Below are positions 1 through 10,330 of a DNA stretch of 64,000 nt, piece after piece. Where the stretch lies: positions 1 to 64,000 of the forward strand of contig SWDT01000323.1 of NCBI GenBank assembly GCA_009193035.1, read 5' to 3'. Each line of letters begins with the position of its first letter. Position 1 is the stretch's first letter. Below the pieces are notes generated by a model. The model saw only the letters and a list, made by a program, of their open reading frames with translations, had not been told where the DNA came from and did no database searches. This DNA comes from Halicephalobus mephisto (Eukaryota > Nematoda > Chromadorea > Rhabditida > Panagrolaimidae). A program made the position numbers and the translations under genes.

Positions 1-519
1 TCGACTTCAAACTCTAACATGAAATTCACATTCTATCTGTTGCATTAATTTGTTTTAAATATTTTTCGTTTAAATACAATAGTAGTCATTTCTGCACAAA
101 GATTCAAAGCTTGCAAAAAAAATAATTTTTGTGATTTAAGAAATTGAAATTTATTAATTTTCAAAGATTAATTCCAAAGCGTTTTTGCACAATTATAAAA
201 AAGAATGACTCTAGAAAGATCAAAAACCGCTGTTTATTTTATGTAATTCTTCTGATGATTAAGTTATAAAATTCAGAACGAATTCATGCTCTGTGCTCTA
301 TTTCCTCATTTTGAAATTAATTCTTTCTTCAAAATAGTTCAAATATTTCGCATGTTGCTAATCAACCATCAATAAACTTGATTAATCTTTGGCCATATAA
401 CCAACGTGAGATTAAACATTAAAGCATTTCTTCATCAAGACAAAGATAATTGCATTGACTGGGGAGATTTGGAACTGACTCTTTCAGTTTGTACTTTGTA
501 TTTTTATTAATCTCAACCT

Positions 520-1588
520 ATGTCGACCAACGAAGTACCTAAGTCTGGAATGGAAAGTCCGATTTTACTCAATTCTATATCCATTACAGAATTTTTATCT
601 TCCATATTATGGAGCTTCGGGATAATGTTAGATCTTCCCTGTGTCATCTTCCTCTTGAATGAGTTCAGATACCCTAAATCTCCTTTGAGATCTCCTTATT
701 TTATAATGCTCTCTATTGGACTTGTGGTTATTATATTATCAATTGTTACCAACATGTGGCTCTCTATGGATCAATTTTCATCAGATATTAATTGGAGAAC
801 TGTGATTTTCAATATTGTTCGGTGGTTTTCACAGAATGAATTGGGATTTTGGATATTTGTTTTGGGCTGTAACAGATGTACTGCTTTGGTTTCACCAAAA
901 AAACATGATAGGGTTAGTTATCAGATTCCGAACATAGTATTCGTTTTATTCAGTCACTGTCAGATAGATGATGACAAGGGAGAACCAGTATCTCAATAGA
1001 GATAGTAACTAATACTCGATATCATAACTCTCATTTCAGATTTGGGCCCCACTTCCTCTCACCATGGTCATCATCTTCATGTTTCTCTTCCCCTTCATCA
1101 TCAACGGCTACTACTGGTTTAACTCAGAATGCTGCTTCACCCCCTACTCCTTGATCAAGGACTGTGCTTCTTTTCGCTTCAGAAATAATCTAATAACATC
1201 AATAATCAACATAATCTTTGGAATTTTGACTTTCGGCTTTATCGTCGGTGCTGTCATCTACTCAAAGAAGCAATTCATTAATTCAACGTCTCAAACACTC
1301 AGAATTGAGAGAAGGCTGATCCTACAAACTTTTATTTCATCAAATTTCCTAATCTTACTCTATATGACAATGTTTTTAGCGAATTACTTGGAAAAATATC
1401 CAAAGTTTTATATGATCTTAGAGCCATTGTCTATTATATTTTTCTTTCTGCACCATTATCCCGGAATGATCACTATCTTTTGCGTTTCCCCAGTCTTTAG
1501 ACAGAGATTTATGGAGTTTTACAGACTTAACAAATGTATCAATTTCATTCGACCAAGAAAATTCGTAAGAATACATGGCTTAAAATAA
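520..1588 (+). CDS. Seven-transmembrane chemoreceptor, Srg superfamily (Srv/Srg-like)
   Basis: Two exons, 520-912 and 1040-1588, give 313 residues. The donor after 912 is GTTAGT and the acceptor at 1039 is TCATTTCAG. Joining them restores the conserved run HDRIW after transmembrane segment 3. Hydrophobic segments are regularly spaced, with a cytoplasmic NRCTA-x4-KKHDR motif after TM3 and a last segment followed by PGMITIF and FRQRF. That pattern is typical of nematode Srg-superfamily odorant receptors, which act in sensory cilia through G proteins; family membership beyond the superfamily is not certain. A TTTCAG at about 485-490 could be a trans-splice site just ahead of the ATG. No frame breaks are seen, so the gene looks intact. 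It is a singleton, unrelated to the SRT cluster further along. Confidence 0.8.
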
Positions 1589-2392
1589 TTAATTTTTTAA
1601 AACTCAAAAGGAAGATCTAAATAACTAATTTTGGCTTATTTTTAAAAGTTTTCAATAATGTCATATGGTAGCATGCAACTGAACATTTCGTTTTTCCCAA
1701 TGTTGTATTATGTATAGTTTTTTGCTTTTCTATTTCCCATGTTGATTGTCACTCATGATTCTCCAAAAATATCTTTATATTTTTTCTAATAATATATTTA
1801 GCTATATTCGCTATTTTCATTGTATTTACTGAGGACAATATCGCTGTATGTTGGCAGAATCGAAAATCTTCATCCACAACTTAGATTGATAAAGATTTTT
1901 TGATTTATCGATAAAAGTTAGGTGGAAAAATATGAAACAAATCAAATTTTGATTACTTGAATTTGACAAAAACCGTCTTCTTTAATTTTATGCGATAACC
2001 AAGATGGCCACTGAATGATGATTAAATGTGTATTTTTTATTCAATCACTTCACGAAATTGTTATTCATTTAAATTGTCTTTTTGGAATACAATTGAGAAG
2101 TCATTTACTCTTTTGTTTCTCTCTATAGCTGTTCTTGAGGAAGCAACATTCAATGATTTATTTATTACTGAACTTTTCACGTAATTCGATATTTATAAAC
2201 GTGTGCTATGTATTGTAATCAACTTTGTTAACCACAGTTAATGATATATTGTGGTAAATTTCTGTTATCAACTAAATTTTTCTAAATAAAATACGGTAAG
2301 CAAATGCCACGTAGTTCAATCTTTGTAATTTGTCAAGTGCTTGTATGACTTGTTGGAGAAGCATCTCAGGAACTTTATGATTGTTAGGGATT
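1589..2392. other. Intergenic, no gene seen
   Basis: AT-rich sequence between the 3' end of the chemoreceptor and the 3' end of the convergent membrane-protein gene. I see no coding stretch, RNA gene or clear repeat. Confidence 0.6.
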
Positions 2393-3405
2393 TTAGGCAT
2401 AATCATTAGTTACTGTAAACAAACGTTCATGCTGTGTTTTAGTTGAATCATTAATTAAGAAATCCTTATGTCTGTTACTCGACTGGTTTCTTTTTTTGAC
2501 ATTGTAGAAATAGATCAGTATTCCCGCTATCAGTGAAAATACGACGAAAAAAATCAATGTCATTGTTAAGTAATTCATGAGAGTATTGCTGGTGTCACCA
2601 GCGTTATTGATGTTGCTTGCAGTGCTAATTTCTTCCTTTCTAAAAATACAACAATAATTCAAAATATAAAAGATCGTGAAATTACCTCAGAGGATCAACT
2701 GGATTCACGATATTAATTACAATCTTGCTGTTGGTAGACAATTGAACTTTAGAAATAGTAAGACCGTTAATTGACGACATTGTCTAAAATTTTTAATCAG
2801 AAGAAATTGAGCCCGTTAAGCTTACAAAAGATAAACGAGTAATATCTCTAGGATTGACGACTTCTCTATTCAACGGTACTTTTGATTTTTGTAGATAATC
2901 ATCCATGAGATAATAAACATAAACACCTTCATTACTGAAATAGGCATCGTTGACAATATGGCATGTCGGTGTTGAGTTTTTATTGTTCAAGATACTCTCT
3001 ATATCTATGATTTCTAGATTTTGTTCACCGGTATCAGTGTCATATAGATGGATGAATAACGTCTTTCCGTAGAGTCTAACTTGATTCTTAAGAATTTCGC
3101 TTTTTTCTATCCCACAAGTCGGGAGATCAAATGATGGTTCATCATGTGACGTTACTGGCTGCAATTTTAAGAAATTGCCCGACTCTGTTTTCAACTCATA
3201 GACTTTATACTTCTAAACCTGGTTAATTAATTTAGTTCATTGATTCTCAGTCATATTACCGTATCATTCAGCTGACCAACGTCATATACATTAGAGGAGA
3301 CGGCTGGGAACAGTAATAAAACTGAAAATTATGATTATCTGTTTAATATTTTTTGAAAAGAAACTTACAATAAAAAATAAAACGCATCAAATCATGTTCA
3401 GTCAT
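2393..3405 (-). CDS. Unrecognised type I single-pass membrane protein
   Basis: Five exons on the minus strand: 3405-3369, 3321-3260, 3212-2826, 2783-2686 and 2639-2393, 276 residues in all. All phases fit, and all introns are short (38-47 bases) with GT donors and AG acceptors (two end TTTAG or TTTTAG). The start may be the ATG at 3405 or the in-frame ATG at 3387; the second gives a cleaner signal peptide (MRFIFYFLLLFPAVSS). An ectodomain of about 190 residues follows, with few cysteines. Near residue 220 there is a membrane segment (MTLIFFVVFSLIAGILIYFY), then a basic stop-transfer (KKR) and a short polar tail of about 35 residues. I recognise no domain. The gene has the look of a nematode-specific cell-surface protein. 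An exon-like open stretch on the same strand lies just upstream (3633-3917). Confidence 0.7.
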
Positions 3406-3632
3406 ATTGAACTGAAAGAAATTTTTGTTTGACAGAAGGAAGAAGGAATCAATCAAAGAATTCTCAGTGACTCATACTGAGATTATTATAAATAAATTAA
3501 GACCTTCGAGAAACACTCTTCGCACAATAATTACTGAATGCAAGTTGATTCTATCTTTGATTCGCAGAATTTTTATTTCCTCTCCAATTCCTCTGTCCAT
3601 GACAGATTACTAATTACCTATTTTTTGACCGA

Positions 3633-3917
3633 TTAGTTGTTTTGGAAACATTCAATTAGGGAAATGATGTTTCCATCTTTCTCAGTGTTTACAATTATAA
3701 ATTTTTGCTGATCTATGTTCTGTTTCATAATAGGAGAATTGAAATGTGATCTCCGGAATGTTACCATATCCAATTCACTGAGCTTCACATCCAGAGATAT
3801 ACAGTAGAATGAAGGATGTTCAAGTTTTATCTGAAGACTAGTTCCTTCTACAGTACAGAGCCAATGAACATTTTCGGTGTCTTCAGGACATGATTTATGT
3901 AAGCAAGTAATTTGATG
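3633..3917 (-). pseudogene. Orphan exon-like open frame, cysteine-rich
   Basis: On the minus strand a frame stays open for about 94 codons from just after a TGA (3918-3920) to a TAA at 3633-3635. The residues look protein-like, with spaced cysteines (CLHKSCPEDTENVHWLC near its start). I find no ATG and no good splice acceptor that would join it to an upstream exon. It may be the last exon of a gene whose 5' part is lost, or the remnant of a paralogue of a neighbour. I do not recognise the family. Confidence 0.3.
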
Positions 3918-3925
3918 TCATAAAT

Positions 3926-4592
3926 TTTTATTGGGACAAGAATGTTGAAAACGATTAGTAAATCAAGTAAATATTCGTCGAATTATTTTTCCACTACTAA
4001 TGTAGTTTATGATTTTCAACTTTCTCTAACTGTTGTACAAGTCCTGATTAATAAAGACCATCTTTTAGTAATGAGTAAAGAAAGAGTTTCATAATTTCCC
4101 CTTAAAGCACAACTAGAAATTAGTCGCTGAAGAATAGTTGAAACTTTGTTTTCTAGACGATATTTAATCTGTCAAAGATATTGAAATTTCATTTAACTAC
4201 GATGCAGAACTCTAAATTTCAGAATCTATGGCTTTGAATACTTGGACTTCGATAACTAACTCCCGATTCTAATATCAGATCTGGAATCGATGAGTTCAAT
4301 TATTTGTTTGAGATATTTTTGCTCAAATTCAAAGATAGTTATTTTTCGCACCAAAGATCCAAACAAGAAGTGGAAAGTTGTCTAGAATGCTTTTAAGTAC
4401 TATTTCACCGTAGTTTTAATTGGTAATCAACGTTTGTCCATCTTTTGACAATAAATTCAACTTCAATCATTAGTTAATCATTTATTAAATCACAAAACAA
4501 ATGCGTCAATAATGATAGATTCAAAAGATGGAGTCGTTGAGAAAATTGATTGATTTAAAAAGTTAACTTTTCTATTTCGGTAATCTACAACG
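3926..4592. other. Intergenic, upstream of the chitinase relic
   Basis: AT-rich DNA without coding stretches. It probably held the promoter of the chitinase gene that follows. Confidence 0.5.
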
Positions 4593-5925
4593 ATGAGGAA
4601 TATTTTATTCTTTCTATTGATAATCTTTCCCTCAGTGAGTTTGGAATATATAAGAGCCTGTTATTTCACTAGTTGGGCACGTGATCGTCCATCTCCTGCT
4701 GATTTTTATCCGGAAAACTATGTTCCAGGACTCTGCACCCATATACTCTATGTCGGTGGGGCAATCAATGGAAACTTCATAGCAGAAGCTATTGTCTCTA
4801 ATGATTTTTCTGATAGGTCCGAAAGTAGACATTTTGAAAGAATCATCAAGCTAAAAGAAAACAACCCGGATTAAAGGTCATTCTTTCCTTCCGATTTATG
4901 AAATTTAGTATTATGGAAAGAAAAAAACTAATTTCGAATTCAGAAAACAAAAAAATTTATCAATTCTGCTATTCAACTTATCAATCAATATTATTTCGAT
5001 GGAATTGACATTGAATGGGATTTTTGTATATTAGATAACAAGGAGAATTTCGCACTGTTTATGAAGGAATTGAAAGCCGCTGTGGGGAACAAACTAGTCA
5101 CGCTCTGCGCTACGCATCAAGAGTTTATTATCGACGATGCATATGATGTCCCTTCTTTGGCTAAATTAGTGGATTTTGTAAATGTGAAAACCTATGGCTT
5201 CCACTCAGACTGGGCATCTGAAGTTAAGCATCATAGCCTCTTAAATCCTCGTCAAACCGATCTGCGTGACTCACCCTGTGCTGTTAGCCTTAATTACTAG
5301 GCAAAAAAGGGAATGCCGAAGAAGAAAATATTGATGGGAATTCCTGCTTATGGAGAAGGATGGACGCTTGCAGATTCCTACAACACAGTAGTTGGGGCTC
5401 CGATAAAAAAGATTGACCGAGACAAATATACACTGATAAAGCAGAAATTGCTGCTTATTATGAAATCTGTAAACTGGAAGGAAAAGAATTTTGGGACGAC
5501 ATCATGAAAGTGCCGTACATAGTGAGCGATGATCTGTGGTACGGATATGATGATATTGAATCAGTAAAAATAAAAATGCAATGGATCAAGAAAAATGGAT
5601 TCGGAGGAGCATATGTTTGGAATATTTATCTTGATGACTTCAACGAGGTCTGTGATGAAGAGAAGTATCCGTTAACGAAAGCAGTTAGGAGATATCTAGA
5701 AGATAATCCAAGTTCAGAACACACATCGAATAGTTCTAAACTAATTTTAGCATTTTCATGTCCAAGTCAGAAAGGAACCTTTGGTGATCTGAGAGTTACA
5801 CACGTTATTACAGATGTTTGTACGGAGGTCCCAATCGTATTCATTGTCCCCCCAAGAAAGAGTTTGACGAAAAATCACTGTCTTGTGTTCCTGCCTATGG
5901 TTGTTCTCGGAAAAATAGCCTTTAA
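4593..5925 (+). pseudogene. Chitinase pseudogene: signal peptide, GH18 domain, chitin-binding type 2 domain
   Basis: Homology to secreted nematode chitinases (GH18 plus CBM14) runs through the whole stretch, but in several frames. A signal peptide (MRNILFFLLIIFPSVSL) is followed by CYFTSWARDRP and PGLCTHILYVGG. Then come a frameshift near 4870, the strand motif GLKVILSF in the shifted frame, and a shift back near the A-run at 4948-4955. Next are FDGIDIEWD, KTYGFHSDW, an in-frame TAG at 5298-5300 where a tryptophan codon is expected, and [20 protein letters not shown] frameshift near 5430 precedes VPYIVSDDLWYGYDD and GGAYVWNIYLDDFN. A further frameshift near 5800 lies inside a peritrophin-type domain (CPSQKGTFGD, then RYYRC and HCPPKKEFDE). 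The GH18 catalytic motif reads D-x2-D-x-E-x-D, so the acid/base glutamate position is Asp. The relic is full length and not very diverged, so decay is recent. Sequencing errors could explain some lesions but hardly all. Confidence 0.85.
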
Positions 5926-6240
5926 TGCTCCCTTTATCTGTTTAATTTCTTGAAATGATCTGATATCATAATTCTTTATGGAACTAGAATTCCCAAATTG
6001 TACTGTAAATCAGTTGAGTATTCTTTCACTTATTTTCTTTCTCTATCAAACCTACCTGCAGTTTCATTCCTTTGAATTTCCTCTAATGATTACATAAGTT
6101 ATGTTTTTGAGATTCCCCTTTCCGACAGTTGTAAAAGTAGTAGAGTTCATAATTTCTTTTTAGAACATGATTCCAGAAATTATTGTTTGAAGGAGAGATA
6201 TTATTTGTAAAAAATCAGATCAATTGAGATTCATTATTAC

Positions 6241-6541
6241 TGTAGATATAAAAGATGGAATTAAATCGCTAACAGCTTATAAAGAAAACCTAAAGCTCCG
6301 TCCAATCAGCTGACGTTTGAGAGTTGGAATCAAAATGTTAGTCAGTCTTTAGGAAAATCCAACTCTGAACTAGTTCAAGTTTGACTTCGGTCAAATGAGG
6401 ACCTTTCCTCTCTTGTTCTATGCTTATGTTAAGATAAATAGACTTGAATTGCTAACGACAGGAATCAACAGTTTTCCGCCTAATCATGAAACTCCTAAGT
6501 GTCATGTCACCGACACCCTTAATACATAAATTTTTACTACA
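6241..6541. mobile_element. Short non-autonomous element, copy 1 (TGTAG...CTACA ends, TTAC target duplication)
   Basis: A 301-bp unit begins TGTAG and ends CTACA, a 5-bp terminal inverted repeat. It is flanked on both sides by TTAC (6237-6240 and 6542-6545), read as a 4-bp target duplication. It aligns along its length with the unit at 28709-29024. Shared blocks include AAAGCTCCG, GTCAGTCTTT, CCAACTCTGAACT and TCTTGTTCTATGCTTATG. It has no coding capacity. I do not recognise the family. Confidence 0.8.
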
Positions 6542-6545
6542 TTAC

Positions 6546-6878
6546 GCTGACAAAATCTCAGTCAACTCAGAATCCCTAATTTCTGGATTTTGAAGGTGCA
6601 ATTTGTAGGTTGATTTCAAATTTTAGCCCATAGATTTAATTTATTTAAAACACTTTAGAGGATATTGAAAATTTCATACGGAGTTCACGGAACATTGTAA
6701 AGTTATCTAGAACGCCTATTATGTGACGAAGAGAGAGAAAAAAAATCTCTCCTTAGTCAAGTCATTGGTGGAGACAAAAGCGCGCCAAGGATATCAGACA
6801 TAAAAAACTGCAGCGGAGAAGTCCAAAGAGGGAGGGAATTTTGAAATTTACTAAAAATTTCTCCACACGGGAGGATTT
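6546..6878. other. Intergenic, no gene seen
   Basis: A short gene-free stretch between the mobile element and the tRNA. It includes AAAGCGCGCCAAGG near 6777 and a purine-rich run near 6730, neither of which I can assign. Confidence 0.5.
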
Positions 6879-6951
6879 AGCCCAAGACAGGATTCGAACC
6901 TGCAACCGTTCGGGTAGAAACCGAACGCGCTAGCCGTTGCGCCACTTGGGC
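6879..6951 (-). tRNA. tRNA-Arg, anticodon UCU
   Basis: The minus strand folds into a full cloverleaf. The acceptor stem GCCCAAG pairs perfectly with CTTGGGC. The D arm has a GCGC stem. The anticodon stem TTCGG/CCGAA holds the loop TTTCTAC, so the anticodon is TCT. The T arm is GCAGG-TTCGAAT-CCTGT. Box A (TGGCGCAACGG) and box B (GGTTCGAATCC), the internal RNA polymerase III promoter, are both present. There is no intron. The CCA end is not encoded. The base at the discriminator position reads T, which is worth noting. Confidence 0.95.
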
Positions 6952-7885
6952 TGCTCACCAGCTTGAAATCAAAAATTTTGAATGATTAGGTTGTTTATTT
7001 TGCCTACATTTCAACATTAGGAAACAAAGTACTCAGCGAAACTTGCCCTTGTTGCTTTATTTCGTAATGCCGTTCTAACTTGACATGTTTTATTTATTCC
7101 TTTTTTCTCTTTATATGTAATTAATATTTGTGCAAAAAATATATAAAATTCGTAGAATTTTGTGATTTCGGATGGGTTGTTTCGTCAAATAACTTGGATG
7201 ACTGCTGATTGACGAAAATCATCGAAAAAAATTAAAATTAAACTTGGTAATTTTCTTAACTTTTATTCCTTCTTTGGAGTTTTATTATGTTTACAAATTT
7301 TAATTAAGAATTATGAAAATTTACCGGATTTTTATCAAGTTACATGACGAAATAACGAATATCCCTCTTGACCCATATAATCCCGATAAAGAACTGCAAT
7401 CACTCTAGAGATGATCAACACCCTATTGGTGCTAGTTTAGGTATCTCGGATGGTCGAATGTTGCCTAGTTTGTCTTCGAGAATTTTATCGTTGGTCTTTC
7501 GAAATCGGCCGGTCCATTCCTGTCGTTTCGTAATCGACTTTGTTCCTGCGAAATTAGCTCGAATATCTTCCTACAAGTGCGGGAATTATCTTCTGTCATC
7601 TGAAACAAAAATTGGAGTGAAATTTACATATGGGAAAAAATTCCAAGGAATCGACGTTTGTGCTTTGCCAAATTTTCCTTGCGTTCCCTTGGCCAGTCAA
7701 TCCTTTTCTAGCCTGAGAGTTCTGTTTTCTCTCGACGCGAAAGTTCCCTGACTCGCTCCTCTTCTTTCCCGCGTTTATTGTTCTTCCGATTTTGTAAAGA
7801 TTGCTCTTCTGATTTTCATCATTTTTCTTGAGTTTTTCTTGTGATTTTCTTTCGTTTTTTTCATGAATGAGTATTTCAGGTAACC
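6952..7885. other. Upstream region of the Tra2-type gene
   Basis: No convincing gene. A long open stretch at about 7370-7750 has no ATG start and no recognisable protein motifs, so I take it as promoter or leader DNA. A TATTTCAG at 7873-7880, just ahead of the ATG at 7886, is a likely trans-splice acceptor. Confidence 0.5.
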
Positions 7886-8844
7886 ATGCGTTCAGGTAGC
7901 CAAGAAAGAAACAGATCTCTTTCCCCGCGCCGTTCTCGAGATTACCGTCGATCTCCGCCACGCTACGAAAGAAGGTAAAGTTTCGATTCAAGTCAATTTC
8001 AAAAACGACGCAAGAAATCCAATAGTGAAGGATTCAAATTCAGTCAAAAAGCAAGAGTTATGATTCTTTGAAGGATTCAAATCAAGTTCAAGTTTTGCGC
8101 AAGTTATTCAAAATAGAATCGTCCTTTCCGGTTATATGAATAAGAATATTGAAAATGGATATGAAAAGAAGTGTTTTGGTCAAGAATTAGAAAAGAAGGG
8201 ATGTGAATCAAAATTGCACCTTTCGTAGAGCTTCGATGTTAGGCGCTTTCCGGCCTGCTAATTCGTAACGCATGATTTCAGCCCCCTCCGAGACCGCGGA
8301 TACGACAACGGACGAGATCGCGAATCCAGAGACCGCCGCGACAGAGACTTCGACAGAAGAGGACGAGACTACGGACGTGATCGCGACTACCGTGATTATC
8401 GTGATGGAGACCGAGACAGACGCTTCAACGGCGAACGCGAGAGATTCCGTCCCCGTCATCGCGACGGACGAGACAACCCGAAACCTAGCAACACCCTCGG
8501 AATCTTCGGCATGAGCATGAACACCACCGAACGTGACTTGCGTGAGATTTTCGAGCGCTATGGTCGTGTTGAGAACGTCAAGATCATCATGGACCATGCT
8601 TCTGCCCGATCTCGTGGATTCGGCTTCATCACTTTCGAAGAGCGCTCTGCCGCCACCAAGGCAAGTTGTCCACAGTGAATCCATATATGAATGAGTGTTT
8701 CAGGCTCGTGAACGTGTCGCAGACCAAGTTATCGACGGAATGCGAGTTCGTGTCGACTTTGCCATCGAGCGTCGTCGCAGCCCTCCCATTCGTGACCGCA
8801 GTCCAATCCGTCATGCTCGTTACTCCCGAAGCCCACTTCGCTGA
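7886..8844 (+). CDS. rsp-8: Tra2-type SR splicing factor (one RRM between RS/RD-rich arms)
   Basis: Three exons, 7886-7974, 8282-8660 and 8704-8844, encode 202 residues. A short RS-rich start (RNRSLSPRRSRDYRR) leads into a long arginine/aspartate tract (about 40-90). An RRM follows at about 101-178, with RNP2 LGIFGM and RNP1 RGFGFITF. The RRM carries the Tra2 signature TTERDLREIF and RVRVDFAI. The C-terminal arm is RS-rich again (RRRSPP, YSRSPLR). Tra2 proteins bind exonic purine-rich enhancers in the nucleus and promote splice-site choice. The symbol is given by analogy with the C. elegans Tra2-like gene. Intron 2 starts with GC: the junction reads ACCAAG then GCAAGT, a GC-AG intron. The stop is 87 bp from the stop of the convergent lectin gene. 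Confidence 0.85.
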
Positions 8845-8930
8845 ATATGCACTTTTTGTATGTGGTTTTATTTTTGTCGATTTATTTTGTTGATGGTCTC
8901 CTCATTTATCGAGCTCTTCATAAAATTACA

Positions 8931-9637
8931 TTAACTCTCAATCAAGGGGATTTCACAAACAAATGGCAATTTGCGGAAACAATCGACTGGTGTCCACTTG
9001 CCTCGATTGAGGGGGTTCATGGCGAGGCACTGGTTGATTTGAGATTCGATGGCGGAAACTAGAAATGGATTTGTTAATTCGGTAGATTTAACAGGGATAG
9101 TGTTTCGAAACGAGATCGAGGTGTTTTTAAATTTCTTGAGTTACTGGAGTAGGATCGATATAAGGCGAGGTTAGGGGAGTTGATATAGGTGTGCTCTGTC
9201 GGCTTTGCTTTTAGTGTGTGGTGGGATTGACAATATTTCAGGTTTTGAGAGTGTTTTTGTGGGGATTAGGAACTGGTATACTTACCGGTTGTTAGCCAAT
9301 TGGCGTACTTCAGCTGTGACTCATCGAACCAGCTCCAAGTGTTGGTGTCGCTGTTGATCACTGAAGCACCTAAATAGACGAATTGGCCTTTGAATTTTTC
9401 TCTGGAATGATCCGCAAGAAGGTGATTGTCGAATCCGTTTCTGACTGCAGCTAGGTTCCCTCCTTGGGATTGACAGTAAGCTTGGGCATCGACGAAACTT
9501 TTTTGATTAGGAACGTAGAGGAAACATTTGAGTTCTCTGATGGATTTGTCCGTTCCTTCGGGACATTTCCTGGGATTTGGATATCCGGATATGATGGGAA
9601 TTAAAGAAAATAGAAATAAAACCTTGGTTTGGATCAT
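8931..9637 (-). CDS. Secreted C-type lectin-like protein, single CTLD
   Basis: Two minus-strand exons, 9637-9286 and 9058-8931, give 159 residues. The intron runs from GTAAGT to TTTCTAG and the phases match. After a signal peptide (MIQTKVLFLFSLIPIISG) comes one C-type lectin domain. It shows FLYVPNQKSFVDAQAYC, GGNLAAVRNGFDN, the WSWFD strand, and a last pair of cysteines in WTPVDC and PFVCEIP. There is no EPN or QPD-WND set, so calcium-dependent sugar binding is doubtful. Such small secreted lectins in nematodes are often linked to gut or pathogen response. A TATA box 35-45 bp upstream implies a very short leader, so I preferred the ATG at 9637 over upstream in-frame ATGs. The gene is separate from the three tandem lectins at 19.5-23.5 kb. 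Confidence 0.8.
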
Positions 9638-9672
9638 GATGAGAATGGTTGTGAGTGATTTGGTTCTGATCC

Positions 9673-9680
9673 TTTTATAC
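9673..9680 (-). promoter_or_regulatory. TATA box of the minus-strand lectin gene
   Basis: On the minus strand the sequence reads GTATAAAA, 36-43 bp ahead of the chosen ATG at 9637. The placement fits a TATA element with transcription starting only a few bases upstream of the start codon. Confidence 0.55.
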
Positions 9681-9779
9681 TGGTCGAGATTAAGATTCCA
9701 GATATCCCGTGTCATCAATCATAATCGCGAGAGATCATGATCAGCTATTGGGACTTGATTTTGATTGTTGTGAAATTTT

Positions 9780-10330
9780 TGGAAATAAACTTCCTTGGTG
9801 TAAAAATTTCGAAAATGACTTGTTTCTGTAAAATTCTAAAAATATACTTTATTGATATAAAAACTTCAAAAATAAGACTACTCACATAATGATTTCGAAA
9901 ATAAGACTTTTATTTATGTAAAATCCTAAAAATATACTTCATTGATATAAAATCCTAGAAATAAAACTTTTTTCATATAAAAAACTCAGAAATTATGCCT
10001 TTATCTTCATGTAAAATCCTAAAAATATACTTCATTGATATAAAATCCTAGAAATAAAACTTTTTTCATATAAAAAACTCAGAAATTATGCTTTTATCTT
10101 CATGTAAAATTCTGAAAATATACTTCATTGATATAAAAACTTCGAAAATTAAACTTTATTAATATAAAAATTCTAGGAATTAAACCTCTTTATTTATTGG
10201 GAAATGTGAAAATCAAACTTTATCGATATGAAATTTCGAAAATTAAACTTCCATATTTATAAAATTCCTGAATGTTAAAATTTTGAAAAATTAAGTTTCC
10301 ATGTTCATAGGAAAATTTTGAAGGTAAAGC
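9780..10330. repeat. Degenerate AT-rich tandem repeat, unit about 30-35 bp
   Basis: Units of the form 'aaaatAtacttcattgatataaaa' recur about 15 times with drift. A block of roughly 90 bp is repeated almost exactly (about 9935-10025 and 10027-10115), so part of the array grew by larger duplication. It sits upstream of the lectin promoter. No coding function is seen. Confidence 0.7.

Noticed and set aside
7368..7751. Plus-strand open stretch of 127 codons ahead of the Tra2-type gene
   Set aside because: No ATG start, no domain, no splice context; it lies in the likely promoter/leader.
8208..8684. Long minus-strand open stretch (about 158 codons) opposite the Tra2-type gene
   Set aside because: It is the mirror of the RD-repeat coding region: CGN/GAY codons read backwards as Ser/Val/Thr. 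The plus strand has a clear RRM and splice sites.
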